Of a stretch of 64,000 nt of DNA, positions 28,900 to 39,694 are shown in pieces. The stretch covers positions 1 through 64,000 of the forward strand of contig CAICTM010000429.1 of the NCBI GenBank assembly GCA_903772945.1, written 5' to 3'. The notes beneath the pieces are model-generated. The model was not told the DNA's origin, did not search any database, and was given only the letters and a program-made list of their open reading frames with translations. Made by a program: the position numbers and the translations under genes. Within the stretch, counting starts at the first letter, position 1. Each line of letters begins with the position of its first letter. The DNA comes from Seminavis robusta. Taxonomy: Eukaryota; Bacillariophyta; Bacillariophyceae; Naviculales; Naviculaceae.

Positions 28900-30742
28900 G
28901 GCTTCTGGGATATATTATCCTATTACAGCTCCTAATTCACTTCCTCAATTACTGCGGTGTATCAAGATGGATGCAATGTGGTGAGATTTACTAGTACATC
29001 AAGTAGGTGGTGGCCCCGTTGATCTCATTAGCTGGCGGAATGATCGTTGGGAAAGAGGTGCTTGGACTCGATCGGATTTGTGCTTCCCTTGCGATGCCTT
29101 CATCGATCAGTTCGAACTCGAGCTCCGGAAACTGTGAGGCAGCTGGTAACTTACTTTCTGTGACGTACCCCCTTTCTCATTCGGCAGAATGAATACAATG
29201 TCCTGCTCATGTCGCTGTGTAAAAACAGTCCGTCTGCCGTGTCCTTCAGACATGAAAAAATGGTTTTCATCATGCTGGATTGCAGCAAGCCACCTGGCTG
29301 TGAATTCTTGCTTGGGGTCTACCGGTAGGGGGGGGGCACAGAAATGATACATACATCGTAAGATCTTGAAGCTGGAAGGGGCGTACACGGTAGCTATGTG
29401 GTATGTGGTGCCTCTCAACTAAACCACATGTCATGTAGAAGCCACTCGGCGCATTCTTGGAGATTTTATGTTGCGTCAATTGCCCGGCCATGTGGTTGTG
29501 GTTACCACGAGCACATCGTTCAGATGGCTGTTGCATTGTCTGGAGAGTCTAGAGACTAGCTAGCGCTAGAGACGGGTAGGGTCAATCCTAGCACGCCACC
29601 AATCTACCCTACCACCAGCAACCAGCCAGAGGATAAATGCAATCAGAATCGAATGTACAACATATGTAAAAAGTTGGTAACCAAGCCCTGTCATCAGCGG
29701 TTCAAAGTCATGTATGATCGCCATACAATAGATGCCATGTGCCATGGATAGTTGTTGAAGAGATTTTTTTTCACAGTCAAAATAATAGAGCTCACAGTGT
29801 GACAGCGTTCTCGAGTATTTTAATTAAAAGAAAACGCTCTGTCTGTCTCCATGTGACCATCGTGACCGGGCCCGAACACAATGCCATCGTCACAGAAACA
29901 CTGTTCTTGGTAAGTTGGAGTCGTTTTCTTTGGGGTAACAATTGCAGCTACTATTTTAAAATACGGTAGCTACTAGTAGTAGCAAGCAATCTGTCATTAT
30001 TACATACAGGATCTCTTGAGATAAAAAGGACAACAAGAAGTGAGTCGCTCACTAACATTTTTAATCAGAGCTTCCATGGTAATAACTGAAGTTTAGAGTA
30101 GGGTAGTCGTCCACGGAACGAGCCATCGAGGGCCAGGTTTTCATGGATGATGGCTTGATCAAGTAGTCTAGATCTTCGAACCTAACTGGTGGCTGGAGAA
30201 TTGCGACATGATGTTCTTTGTGGAGGGGGGCTCTAGCAACCATTTCCTGTCTCGTCAAGGAGAAACTTTATCAGAATCGAATCCTGTCATGCCGCCCTTC
30301 GCATCCCCATTGCGTGGCCCTTGTTTGAGAGCCATTTTCAAGGTTGTCTCCTGGCTGTGATAGTTCCGTAAACTCTCCACCGCGCTTTTGGCTTGCTTCG
30401 TGCCATCGACGTGCCATACTAGATCTACCGCCTTACTTTCGGTCACTTCTGAGTCACAGTCATTTTTGGGACAAAAGATCCAACATCACTCTTTTTCTTG
30501 GACGATTCATCAGTGATCATTCGGCACCAAGATAGCAAAGTAACAGGGCGGTAAAGTGGTAAAGCAAGCTCTTTGCAGGTCCTGTCCCGGTGATATAATC
30601 TCTCTCAAGCCCCGGCAAAAGTGGAGTGAGTCCTTAATACTGTTGAGGTCACACTTTTTTGGAGTCCAGTGGCTTTGTCTACCCTTTTGCAAACCATCCA
30701 ACAGTTAGTTAGTCTACTTTGACAACAATAAAATTGAAAACC
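28900..30742. other. Intergenic between divergent LRR and calpain genes
   Basis: The 1.8-kb spacer must contain both promoters. I see no gene, structured RNA or array. Short features include a G-run at about 29328-29336 and AT-rich blocks at 29640-29860 and 29940-30000. Small open frames here lack recognisable motifs. Confidence 0.4.
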
Positions 30743-32611
30743 ATGGGTTTCTTTGCCAAGATTCTGGGAAAGAAGGAAAATGCTGCAGCAGCTCCCACTC
30801 CAGCTCCCCGGGCAGCGGCTGGCAAAAAGGCGTCTGCTGGCAAGAAAATGCCCAGCGATGGACCTAGAAGCGCCCCAGCTGCTGCCACCAAGAAGCCTGC
30901 TGCCAAAAAGCCACCCGCCAAACCTCCTGCTAAGAAGCCGCCTGCGAAGAAACCTCCTGCTAAGAAACCTCCTGAAAAGAAGCCACCTGCCAAAGCTCCC
31001 GCTAAGAAACCTCCTGCAGCTGCACCCAAAAAGCCAGCTGCCAAAGCTCCTGCCAAAGCTCCTGCTAAGAAACCAGCTGCTGCTGCTGCTAAAAAAGCTC
31101 CTGTCAAAGCTCCAGCTGCCAAAAAGGCCACTACTAGTAGTACTGGTGCCCTGCCTTCCCTGTCAGAGCGCAACAGTTCCAACTATACAGCCACGGACGT
31201 GGAAGCTGCCTTTCGAGCCGCTCCCGCGCACAAGTGGAAGTTGCAGACATATCAATTCTCAGGTTCTCTGTCCTTTTTTGCCATGGGAGAACAAAAAGAA
31301 ATCAAGAAAAAGTCCATCCCACAGGCCATTAAACTCTTTCAAAGCAATCCGGCCGAGTATATTGGTCTCATGTATCAGACCAGTATGAAAACATGGCAAC
31401 CCAAAGATTGTCAATACACACTCATTATGCGCAAGGGAACCACGCAACTAAAGCCACAAGGCGTCGATCCCAGCGGTTGGATGACACTCATGATTCATGA
31501 ATATCAACAATTACCACCCCTCACGGAATTGCCACGCAATAAGCGCGACAAGTATACCTACAACATGACACACAAGGGACGCAAATTGCCCAAACCATTA
31601 TTGCCCGGGAGGGGCATGGGCATTGCCGATTTGCCCAGTCTCAAAATTATCGGAGACATTGATCCGTCCGATATTCATCAAGGACGCGTCGGTGATTGTT
31701 GGTTGCTATCGGCCATTTCCGCCGTGGCCGAATTTGACGGTGCCATTAAAAAACTCTTTCGCAAAACCAAACACATTGATCGGAAACCACTCGATGATGG
31801 GAGTATCAATTTTTATACCATTTCCCTCTACGATCTGACGACGTGGAAAGAAGTCGATATTGTCATTGACGAATCGCTCTGTGCCGATCCCGCTGGCAAT
31901 GGAAATTTGCTGGCATCCAAGCCATCGGAAGATGGTGAATTGTGGGTCTGTTATCTGGAAAAGGCACTTGCCATTCATTGTGGTGGATGGGATGAAATTA
32001 CGGGTGGACAATGCACTCATGCCTGGGCCATTATGACGGGATGCAAGGAACAGTATACCATTGCCCGCAATCCCAAAACGAAAAAGTTCCGTTGCATGGC
32101 AAAATTCAATCCACAAACCAAACAATGGGCCAAACACTACAATTCACCGCATGGCCCCGATGGTGGCAATTGGGTCTGTCCGTGGCCACAAGTCGGTGGC
32201 GGTGGTCCCGCCACGTTGGAACTCACGGAAGAGCAAGTCTACCAACGATTGTGTGCCTTTGATCGTTCCAACTTTATCGTGGGAGCCGGCACCAAGGGAT
32301 TGTCCGACAAGAACAAGACGGGTGGCATGGTCGACAATCACGCCTATTCCGTCATTGATTGTCACCCACAAGTGGCTGGAACCAAAATCGATCTGCTCAA
32401 AGTACGCAACCCGTGGGGATCGGGTGAAATTGAAGATGGTGACTTTGATGACGATGGTCCTGGCTGGGACCGGTATCCACAAATCAAGGCAGAACTCAAG
32501 CCCGTCGTGGCCGACGATGGCATCTTTTATCTGACCAAGGACGAGTTCTTTCAATTCTTTGATCACATTTACGTCAGTGCCTCCAACATGACAGAATTTA
32601 AAGAGGACTAA
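30743..32611 (+). CDS. Calpain-type cysteine protease with a Lys/Pro/Ala-rich N-terminal tail
   Basis: The ATG at 30743 (context ACCATGG) gives 622 residues. Residues about 12-135 are a low-complexity tail of KKPPAKKPPA and KAPAKKPAAA repeats, resembling the tail of linker histone H1. Residues 140-300 form an unrecognised domain (KWKLQTYQFSGSLSFFAMGE). The calpain protease core follows with its complete triad: Cys319 in GRVGDCWLLSA, His533 in GMVDNHAYSV and Asn556 in VRNPWGSGE. Calpains cut target proteins at limited sites, usually controlled by calcium; no EF-hand or C2 module is visible here. The tail could bind DNA, membranes or acidic partners. No signal peptide is seen. The protein ends soon after the core (TKDEFFQFFDHI). 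Confidence 0.88.
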   Translation: MGFFAKILGKKENAAAAPTPAPRAAAGKKASAGKKMPSDGPRSAPAAATKKPAAKKPPAKPPAKKPPAKKPPAKKPPEKKPPAKAPAKKPPAAAPKKPAAKAPAKAPAKKPAAAAAKKAPVKAPAAKKATTSSTGALPSLSERNSSNYTATDVEAAFRAAPAHKWKLQTYQFSGSLSFFAMGEQKEIKKKSIPQAIKLFQSNPAEYIGLMYQTSMKTWQPKDCQYTLIMRKGTTQLKPQGVDPSGWMTLMIHEYQQLPPLTELPRNKRDKYTYNMTHKGRKLPKPLLPGRGMGIADLPSLKIIGDIDPSDIHQGRVGDCWLLSAISAVAEFDGAIKKLFRKTKHIDRKPLDDGSINFYTISLYDLTTWKEVDIVIDESLCADPAGNGNLLASKPSEDGELWVCYLEKALAIHCGGWDEITGGQCTHAWAIMTGCKEQYTIARNPKTKKFRCMAKFNPQTKQWAKHYNSPHGPDGGNWVCPWPQVGGGGPATLELTEEQVYQRLCAFDRSNFIVGAGTKGLSDKNKTGGMVDNHAYSVIDCHPQVAGTKIDLLKVRNPWGSGEIEDGDFDDDGPGWDRYPQIKAELKPVVADDGIFYLTKDEFFQFFDHIYVSASNMTEFKED

Positions 32612-33349
32612 CTAGCCAGCTAGCTGACACAACCAAACGAACCTAGAAAAACGAAGAGGAAATGGAGCCAGCTGTTTGGCAGTGTGTATAGTATAATATT
32701 GGATGCAGGAAACGCAAAACAGAGTGAAGTTGCCCTTGCCGAGTAGAGTACAGAAGTGGATAGTAAACTAGTAGTGATGTCGCCTTTGACATTTGCACTA
32801 TCAATGATGGAATCTACAGTAGCCTTGGCCGGGGCCAGACACATGACGGGCACACAATTCAGGATTCGCTCTCATAAGGGACACAACAGAGGCAGAGATT
32901 GCAGACTCATTTCTACAGAGTGGTACAAATTTGAAGTATGCCAGCGAAAGCGCGTCCCGTGCACTTTCGGCACTGAAGGGCCAGGTTTGTGGTGTCAACA
33001 CGAATTCAATCAACTAAAAGGCGAGGACCCCTCGGGGACCCCTCAACAATGGTTTGAATGATAATGGCGTGGCGCAATAACCACCAAGGTCGGCGTCTCT
33101 CGTTCCGATGCATAAATTGCTGGTGGAATAATCGTAGGAATAACGAATGAAGAGTCAGTCCCCGTATTTTATGTACTACGCGTTTTTGTAATCCTTGCGA
33201 AGGTTGCAGGTCAAAGGCCGGTAAACGCAGCACTCATTCTGTGCTGGGTAAACCAAAATGCGCAGCCACGCCCATGAGTAGTTAGTTGAACATGAACATT
33301 TTGGTATTTCTGCGGATGGATCGATGCCGCACGAGAATGAATCAAACAG
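32612..33349. other. Intergenic between convergent genes
   Basis: Contains the 3' ends of the calpain and fucosyltransferase-like transcripts. At about 32860-32930, words such as AGGATTCGCT and GCAGACTCATTTCT resemble the repeat block at 35640-35720. No gene is supported. Confidence 0.4.
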
Positions 33350-34768
33350 TTATGCATATAGTGAGTAGATGGAATCATAGGACATGGGCGGTCGGAACAG
33401 TGGGCGCGACAATAATGGTGGATCCATGGCTGTCTGACTGCTGTCGGTCTGGTTTGTTGTTGTCTTGCTGGCCGGAGTCCAAAAACACTTGGGTCCCCGG
33501 TGATGTCGAATCTCACAGGTCGAATTGTACCCCAACAAATACCCCCAATGACCAAAACTCCCTTGGCCATGTGCCACACATCGAGTACTTCCCAAAAGGT
33601 ACAAATCGACAAAGGCATCGTAAAAGTCCTCTGGTACCAGTGATGGATCACTGACATCGTACATGTCCAAGTGAAGGGGCTGTTTCTGGTAGGCTCCATT
33701 GTTGGTTGTGGCCACGACTGTGACATTTTTGCTGCGTCCATACTCCATGGCTGCCTTGACAGCAAATGCCGTGTCGGAAGCCACAAAGAATGGCCCACCG
33801 GGCCGCAACATGGAAATACAATTCATAGCATGGTGTGTCCTTCGTGTCATGTCCTTCTCTGATCGTTCCTTGACGGCATACACCGCACGGATATGAGCCG
33901 AAGCATATTCTCCGGGGCGGATCCCCAATTTGTCAAAATTGTCCTTGACGCGCTCCGCCACAGGAGGAGCCGGAGTAAAAACCCAATGCCACATGTGTCG
34001 AAACATTTGGAGTCTGGCATGCTGTTGTTCATCCCCGTTTAGTGGATTTTCATCGTACCACTCTTGACCATAGTCACTGGCTTGCATCTCACAGATCATG
34101 ACTTGCATTCCAGCACCAGTGGCATTGGCGAGTCGAACAATGTCTTGTTTTCTTCCACGAGCCGGCTTGGCCAAGACTGCATCCACCATGTAATGGGGTA
34201 CACGCCAATCCAATCCACCTTGAGGAGGCAATAGATAATGCTCCAACGCAAAGGGTTTGTTCCAATATATCAACAAGATTCGATTGGTTCTGGCGGCCAC
34301 TTTCAGAAAGAATGGAAGTGGTTTCAATCGATCCGTCAATCCTCCGGCTCGTTCTCCTCGTCGAGCCACCATGACGAGATAGCGATTGGGCAGTAAATTC
34401 CAGTTGGTCTCATTCAGCCGAGCCCGAGTTTCTTCATGCCATGTCGCATAGTCCTGCATCCAAGCAGGCAGGTTGGTGGTAATGGTGTCTGGTGGTGGAG
34501 TTGGAGGGTCGGTAGTATGTATACTCGCTGTGATGTTAGGTTGTGCCAGTGTCTGGTTAGACTTCTCGAGGTGAATTGTTGTTGTCACATTGATATTCCC
34601 AGCATCATCTTCCGATAGTGAGCCGTCTTCCAGATCCAGAGTAACATCTGTAGCTCTCGGAGCCACTTGCAAGAGGCGCGAACTGATTTGCCAGCATCCC
34701 AACCAGGAAACAATCAGTACGTTGATCACAATCAGTAGCCGGGCGTCGGAAACGGCAAACTTGGTCAT
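33350..34768 (-). CDS. Type II membrane fucosyltransferase-like glycosyltransferase
   Basis: A 472-residue protein from the ATG at 34768. Residues about 11-28 are a signal anchor (LLIVINVLIVSWLGCW). The stem up to residue 100 is rich in Asn-linked glycosylation sites. The catalytic region shows VARRGERAGGLTDRLKPLPF (a glycine-rich GG.xDRL loop seen in several fucosyltransferase families), SAHIRAVY (H292-x-R294, equivalent to the GDP-fucose-binding HxR motif), FFVASDT, and DLYLLGSTRCVAHGQGSFGHW near the end. This points to a Golgi or ER enzyme related to O-fucosyltransferases. The exact GT family and acceptor cannot be decided by eye. The final 50 residues are low complexity. Confidence 0.65.
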   Translation of the reverse strand: MTKFAVSDARLLIVINVLIVSWLGCWQISSRLLQVAPRATDVTLDLEDGSLSEDDAGNINVTTTIHLEKSNQTLAQPNITASIHTTDPPTPPPDTITTNLPAWMQDYATWHEETRARLNETNWNLLPNRYLVMVARRGERAGGLTDRLKPLPFFLKVAARTNRILLIYWNKPFALEHYLLPPQGGLDWRVPHYMVDAVLAKPARGRKQDIVRLANATGAGMQVMICEMQASDYGQEWYDENPLNGDEQQHARLQMFRHMWHWVFTPAPPVAERVKDNFDKLGIRPGEYASAHIRAVYAVKERSEKDMTRRTHHAMNCISMLRPGGPFFVASDTAFAVKAAMEYGRSKNVTVVATTNNGAYQKQPLHLDMYDVSDPSLVPEDFYDAFVDLYLLGSTRCVAHGQGSFGHWGYLLGYNSTCEIRHHRGPKCFWTPASKTTTNQTDSSQTAMDPPLLSRPLFRPPMSYDSIYSLYA

Positions 34769-34990
34769 CTTGGTCGCTGATTGTAATATTGTGTGCTGTG
34801 CTGATTATTAACAACTACTAGTAAAAGTTTGCTTTATGCCCAAAGCATTTGCAATATCATTTCCCTTTGGTTTGGGATGGATGGGAATATCCATTGGGAG
34901 GGTGATCGTAACAGAACTGGGATTGGCAAACAGTGAAGGGTGGTTCAATGACTGCTTTGTGACCTTTCAGACCAAACTTACTTTACATGT
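34769..34990. other. Upstream region of the fucosyltransferase-like gene
   Basis: A short spacer holding the minus-strand gene's promoter; no other feature is seen. Confidence 0.35.
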
Positions 34991-35466
34991 ACCTCGGCAG
35001 TCTATCTGCCTGAGCCCTCACCCTCACCCCCTTTTTTGTATTTCCTGTTTCCTGTTTCCTTTCCTGCTTCCTGTTTCCTGCTTCTGTTTCCTGTTCCGGT
35101 GAAGCAAAATATAGGGATGAGATAGGCACAAGCCAACTCTACAAATTTAGGGGTAGGAATAAATCATGGATATTCAAGGTCAGTGCACTCAACACAATAA
35201 GCCAGCAGAAGCTACAAAAGTTACAGGTACATACCGGAGTGACAGCTGTAAATTATGGTTAGCGGGGGCAACACACGACGAAGTCGGGTGTTGTCGCCAG
35301 GGCTACCTTAAATAAAAAGAAGGTTATAATGAGGGAATGATACGGGCGGCAACACAGACGATCGGTGTTGTCGCCAGGGCTACCTTGAAAGAAGGGTGCA
35401 ATCTCAAACATGTCATCCTTCTTCTATCTGTCTTTCTGCCGAGGTATCGCAGCTCCCGCTGACTTA
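34991..35466. mobile_element. Terminal-inverted-repeat element, copy E
   Basis: The ends are ACCTCGGCAG and CTGCCGAGGT followed by ATCGCAGCTCCCGCTGACTTA, as in copies C and D. A TTTCCTG-type microsatellite lies at about 35040-35095. The first hairpin (35264-35298) is intact; the second (35345-35375) has lost several bases. It lies 19 kb from copy D, so the family is dispersed, not only tandem. Confidence 0.6.
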
Positions 35467-35484
35467 AAAATTAAAAAGACTTCA

Positions 35485-35965
35485 GTCACTTTTTGCTAGA
35501 ATCGTTTCAGATAAAACCTGAATTGACCGATCCAAGAAGGCGTCTCTTTCTTGTTGAAATTGAACATGTACATTATCCTTGGGACCCAGCCTACCAGATA
35601 CCAGACCTACCCTATGACTGAACACCAACACAAGGATTCGCTTCCAATGCTAGCTACCATAGGAGCTCCTCAGAGCCTAACAGGGCACACAGAGCGATTG
35701 TAGACTCATTTCTCCAGTGGCACTTCTGGTCTTCCCGACACTCACAGGCCTTTCGGGTTGCAGCCTCAGCAAGGATTCACTTAGGCGGCGACCATCTGAC
35801 TTGGCACTGCAATAGTGCGCTGCGCAGGGCTCGAGGTACCATTTTGTCTGGAAGAGCTGGGGCTCAGTCTGGAGCAGTGAAAGTGCTACCGGTGCTATAT
35901 GGAGCGAAGACTTTCAGGTATCATACATGCAGCCATACTACATTCTTAGTCAACATAATATCTCT
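35485..35965 (-). pseudogene. Repeat block carrying a decayed vWD-gene C-terminus (relic 1)
   Basis: Bases about 35725-35885 align in order with the antisense of the vWD genes' 3' coding end: CACTCACAGGCCTT, GCAGCCTCAGCAA, GGATTCAC, AATAGTGCGCTGC and CTGGAAGAGCTGGGGCTCA. The last word is closest to the gene at 60933-62255. Frames are broken by small indels. The flanks (TTGACCGATCC, CTACCAGATACCAGAC, CATTCTTAGTCAACA) recur around relic 2 at 39180-39510, so the whole block was copied. Confidence 0.55.
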
Positions 35966-36790
35966 CTGCAAGCAAAATTTGCATGCTGTATACCTGTTTC
36001 TTCTCCTTCGGATCAAGATTTTAGCCTTCTATCGTCCAAGATGTCAGCGCCCATAGCTGCAGTGTACTGGTAGTGTAGCTGGCGACAGCCCAAAGCAAAA
36101 CATAGCACTTGTACATGTATTGTGCCCCAAACCCCAAACTCCAAAACGCCACAGCGGAACTGACTCGACTCGACTCGACTCGACTGACTCGTCACTCAAA
36201 ACCTACCGGTTCCGAAGTGTTTTCGAGGAAAAGAAGTTCTGTCCGAGCTTCTGTCCGTGTAAAAACTCCCTGTTTTGTGATATGATCACGAAGGCAGGAA
36301 GAAAGTCATACATCTACTGAGTAGATGTACATGACATTGTAGTATAATATGTTTAAAATGTGGTAGTCTATGTTTAAATGTGGTCCTGTACCGCACATTC
36401 GTACTGTAGGTACATTGTCTGGATGATTTCGATCTTCTTCGTTCTTCGGATTGGTAACGAAGTTCGAAAGGCTTAAAGAATGCTTTACTGTCTCTTTTAC
36501 GTTTTATGTTCCCTTCCAATAAGACATCCAGACAGGAACTGGCAACAAACAGTTCGTTCAGTTTTATTCCGCCTCTTTCTGCGGTCTGCTTTCATCGATC
36601 GTTCGACCTGTTCATTACCACATACATTACCACCCCTCTGCCTAGCTTCGCCCCGGTCGCTCCTTAACGTATCTACTTAGTATTTATTTTTCTATCATTC
36701 GATCATCTGTATACAAATCGGGAGCACCTCCATCCATCTTCATACCATAGCATTTGAGTACTGTATTCTGAAGGATAGAGCCAAAGAGCC
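35966..36790. other. Intergenic upstream of LRR copy 2
   Basis: A (GACTC)n run lies at 36162-36185. AT-rich sequence at 36300-36420 includes a repeated ATGTTTAAA(A)TGTGGT word. The promoter of the LRR gene at 36791 should be at the end. No gene is supported. Confidence 0.4.
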
Positions 36791-38938
36791 ATGTCCTCTC
36801 CCCCTCCCCCCCAACCCAATGGCAAAGAAGAAGATGTAGCCTCCTCAGACTTGGATCTGTGCTTGAGCCAACTTACCCAGGAGCGGAGTGATGCCGCCAG
36901 TGCTGAATTGACCTCAGGAAACTTCATCAAGACACCGGAAGAGATCAAGCAGGAAGAACTACTAAGGCGGGCGGCAGAAAACAAGAAGAATACGGACACA
37001 GCAAGTGAGGAACCAGTGTCTACTAGTATAGCAGTTTTCGCAAATCATGTGGAGGATAATGATCAGCGACAGAAAGACGAACTGGCATTGTCTCACGCGT
37101 TATCGCAGCGATACCATGCTGCAAGACAATCTCGAGCGAGGGCAGAATTGGGAGCCGAAAATTTGGATTTTGATGACGACTCTTTCAAACAGGATCAATT
37201 TGCTAATGATCCACTATTCATGGCAGCTAGAATAATTGAGGATGACCCTCTTCCCAATCCTGCTTCTGACGTTCGGACCAGTTCGGAATCTAATTCTGGA
37301 AATGGCAAAATGGAATATTGCGACAATCAAACTGGGCAACCAATGGCCAAGCACCGGGTACCTCCAGGCTCTGTTACTCCTGGTGCCTACTCTGGGGCAC
37401 CCGGTGCCGACTATGAAGCATTGGAACCAATGCAATTGGATGTACTGGGAGCTGCATCCTCTAATCCGCTAGAACTGCCGCAAGAAGATGAAGAAGAAAC
37501 TGTTACAGCATTGCCCAGAGTGGATGGTTCTAATTTGGGACCTTCTGGGACTGGGCCTGAGCCTGATATTCCTCAAGAGACCAGAGCAGAGTCCTCGGAT
37601 GAGGAAAATGCAATACCGACCGCTCATGTAGAGTGGGTGTCTGGGCCCCCAACGCATAATCCCGATGGGACTGAAGCTGATTCCGAAGTGCAAAGAAAGA
37701 AAAAGATGCGGTTGATCAGGGTGGGCTTGTTGCTACTAGTACTGGTGATGATTCTGGCAATTATTGCCATTCCACTGGCTGTTCGTGGAAGTGGACAGAA
37801 AGATGATACATCACTGGAGAATACAACAATTGATAATTCAACGGAAGGTGAAATCTCCGATCCAGTACCAACACAATCACCAACAGTGGAAGTTGACCAA
37901 GTCGAGCAAGATGATGGGGTGCTGCTCCCCAATGCAGCCAATTCCACTTTGGAATTAATTGCATTGGATCAGTCGTCACCCCAGTACCAAGCTTTTACCT
38001 GGCTGACTCTAGATCCCAACCTACGTCGGTACAAAAGCTGGCAACGGGAACAGAGATTTGCTTTGGCAACTTTCTTCTATGCATTCGGTGGCCCACAATT
38101 TTGGATATGGCTGAACTATGAGATAGATGAGTGTGAATGGGGTGAGAGTTTCTCCAGCAAACAAGTGCATTGCAACACTGATGGCCATGTAAAACGACTT
38201 ACTATGAGAAAATCCGACACCATAATGGATTTTATTGGATCTATCCCACCAGAGCTGTCATTGCTTGGTCAGTTGGAAGAAGTGGACTTGTCAGGGAATC
38301 ACCAACATAAACCCATATCGAGTCTGCTACCATCAAGTTTATCACCAGAGTCATTTCCGTCACTGAAAGTGATTGGCTGTACTAATTGCTCTCTCCGACT
38401 AAGTATCCCTGCAGAGCTCTGTGACTGGACCCAACTCCACACCTTGAGGTTGGGAACGAACTGGCTTAGTGCGATACCAGTGGAAATCCAGCAGATGACC
38501 CAACTTCAAGAGTTGATACTCAATAGGAACATTCTAACGGGAACAATTCCCGTAGAGTTGACTCAGCTGGACCAGCTTCAAAGTTTGTCATTGGAAAGCA
38601 ACATGATGTCCGGAATGGTCCCTTCCGAGTTTGGCTTGATGACATCATTGACACGCTTGGGATTGTCTGAAAACAGGAGAATGACGGGCAGCCTTCCAAG
38701 TGAGGTTGGATTACTGACAGCCTTGGCTTTCTTGAACATGAGTACAACTGCAATATCAGGTGATATTCCATCTGAGCTGGGGTTGCTGACATCATTGACT
38801 GAATTGGCCTTGCATGACAGCAATTTATCCGGAATGGTGCCAAGCAGTCTTTGTTCCAACCCAGACTTATTGCAGATTCTTGTCAATTGTGATTCAGTGG
38901 ATTGTAAATGCAGTCAATGCAAATGCAGCACACTGTAG
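36791..38938 (+). CDS. Single-pass membrane LRR protein, LRR copy 2 (715 aa)
   Basis: Nearly identical along its full length to the minus-strand gene at 26755-28899. It has the same acidic cytosolic region, the same membrane helix at about residue 308-330 (LIRVGLLLLVLVMILAIIAI), the same pre-LRR region, about eight repeats and the Cys cap (CKCSQCKC). Differences are scattered substitutions such as FGLMT for IGLMT and DIPSELG for SIPSELG, with one residue inserted near the N-terminus. Similarity stops soon outside the coding region on the 5' side and extends about 60 bp on the 3' side. Both frames are intact, so both copies are probably functional. Function unknown, as for copy 1. Confidence 0.85.
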   Translation: MSSPPPPQPNGKEEDVASSDLDLCLSQLTQERSDAASAELTSGNFIKTPEEIKQEELLRRAAENKKNTDTASEEPVSTSIAVFANHVEDNDQRQKDELALSHALSQRYHAARQSRARAELGAENLDFDDDSFKQDQFANDPLFMAARIIEDDPLPNPASDVRTSSESNSGNGKMEYCDNQTGQPMAKHRVPPGSVTPGAYSGAPGADYEALEPMQLDVLGAASSNPLELPQEDEEETVTALPRVDGSNLGPSGTGPEPDIPQETRAESSDEENAIPTAHVEWVSGPPTHNPDGTEADSEVQRKKKMRLIRVGLLLLVLVMILAIIAIPLAVRGSGQKDDTSLENTTIDNSTEGEISDPVPTQSPTVEVDQVEQDDGVLLPNAANSTLELIALDQSSPQYQAFTWLTLDPNLRRYKSWQREQRFALATFFYAFGGPQFWIWLNYEIDECEWGESFSSKQVHCNTDGHVKRLTMRKSDTIMDFIGSIPPELSLLGQLEEVDLSGNHQHKPISSLLPSSLSPESFPSLKVIGCTNCSLRLSIPAELCDWTQLHTLRLGTNWLSAIPVEIQQMTQLQELILNRNILTGTIPVELTQLDQLQSLSLESNMMSGMVPSEFGLMTSLTRLGLSENRRMTGSLPSEVGLLTALAFLNMSTTAISGDIPSELGLLTSLTELALHDSNLSGMVPSSLCSNPDLLQILVNCDSVDCKCSQCKCSTL

Positions 38939-39694
38939 CATTGCTCTTTCAGCCTCTCTCAGTCCTACTAGTAAATTCCATGCTTCTGCATGCACTGATA
39001 GCTCTAGAGCTAGCATCTCCCGTCCGGTGTGCTACAAGGGAGACGGTGAGCAGAGAGAGGACCAATGGCTGGCCATAGCTGACGCGATCCCCAGGGGACA
39101 GGGGTTCTTTATTAACTTCATATTCCATGCTAAAGAATTCTACTTTGCGTCATTTAGGGGCTCTAGTACCGGTACCCAGTAAAGTTTTGCTAGCATCTGG
39201 ATTTGCTGATTACACCAGATTGACCGATCCCAGACGGGGTCTCTGCCTTATTGTTGAAATTGAAGGTGTATCCTTTGGACCCGGGCCTACCAGATACCAG
39301 ACTTGACTGCACACCAACATAAGCATTCACTTCCCATGACAGCTATGTACCGTACTTCTGCTAGGCATTGTGCATGATGCTGGGGGGACCATTGTGTCTG
39401 GAAGAGCTGGGGCTCAGTCTGGAGCAGTGAAATCTCTACGGGGGCTATAGGGAGCAAGCAGCTTCAGGTACATGCAGTCATACATTCTTAGTCAACAGAG
39501 ATCTACCGTATCTTGATCTTCACAAACTCAAACACATCCTGAGAGCATGGAAAACAGCGTGCTTACATCATCCGGCTCCGCAAGCTCTACCGGCGCCTGC
39601 TGCAAACTACATGTCTACGAATTGCGGTTCATTGAGAGTTTCTTCAGCGATGTTCTCGGTTGGCTCGAGAGTTGGCTTTTCCGCTGGGCTTGCT
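38939..39694 (-). pseudogene. Intergenic with vWD relic 2
   Basis: The first 60 bp or so after the LRR stop match the 3' flank of the LRR gene at 41651-43081, and the match resumes at about 39120-39200, so about 160 bp looks inserted here. From about 39180 to 39510 lies a second copy of the block at 35485-35965. It is shortened, so that of the vWD relic mainly GTCTGGAAGAGCTGGGGCTC (39398-39417) and nearby bases remain. After 39540 the sequence belongs to the end of the hydrolase gene. Confidence 0.5.
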
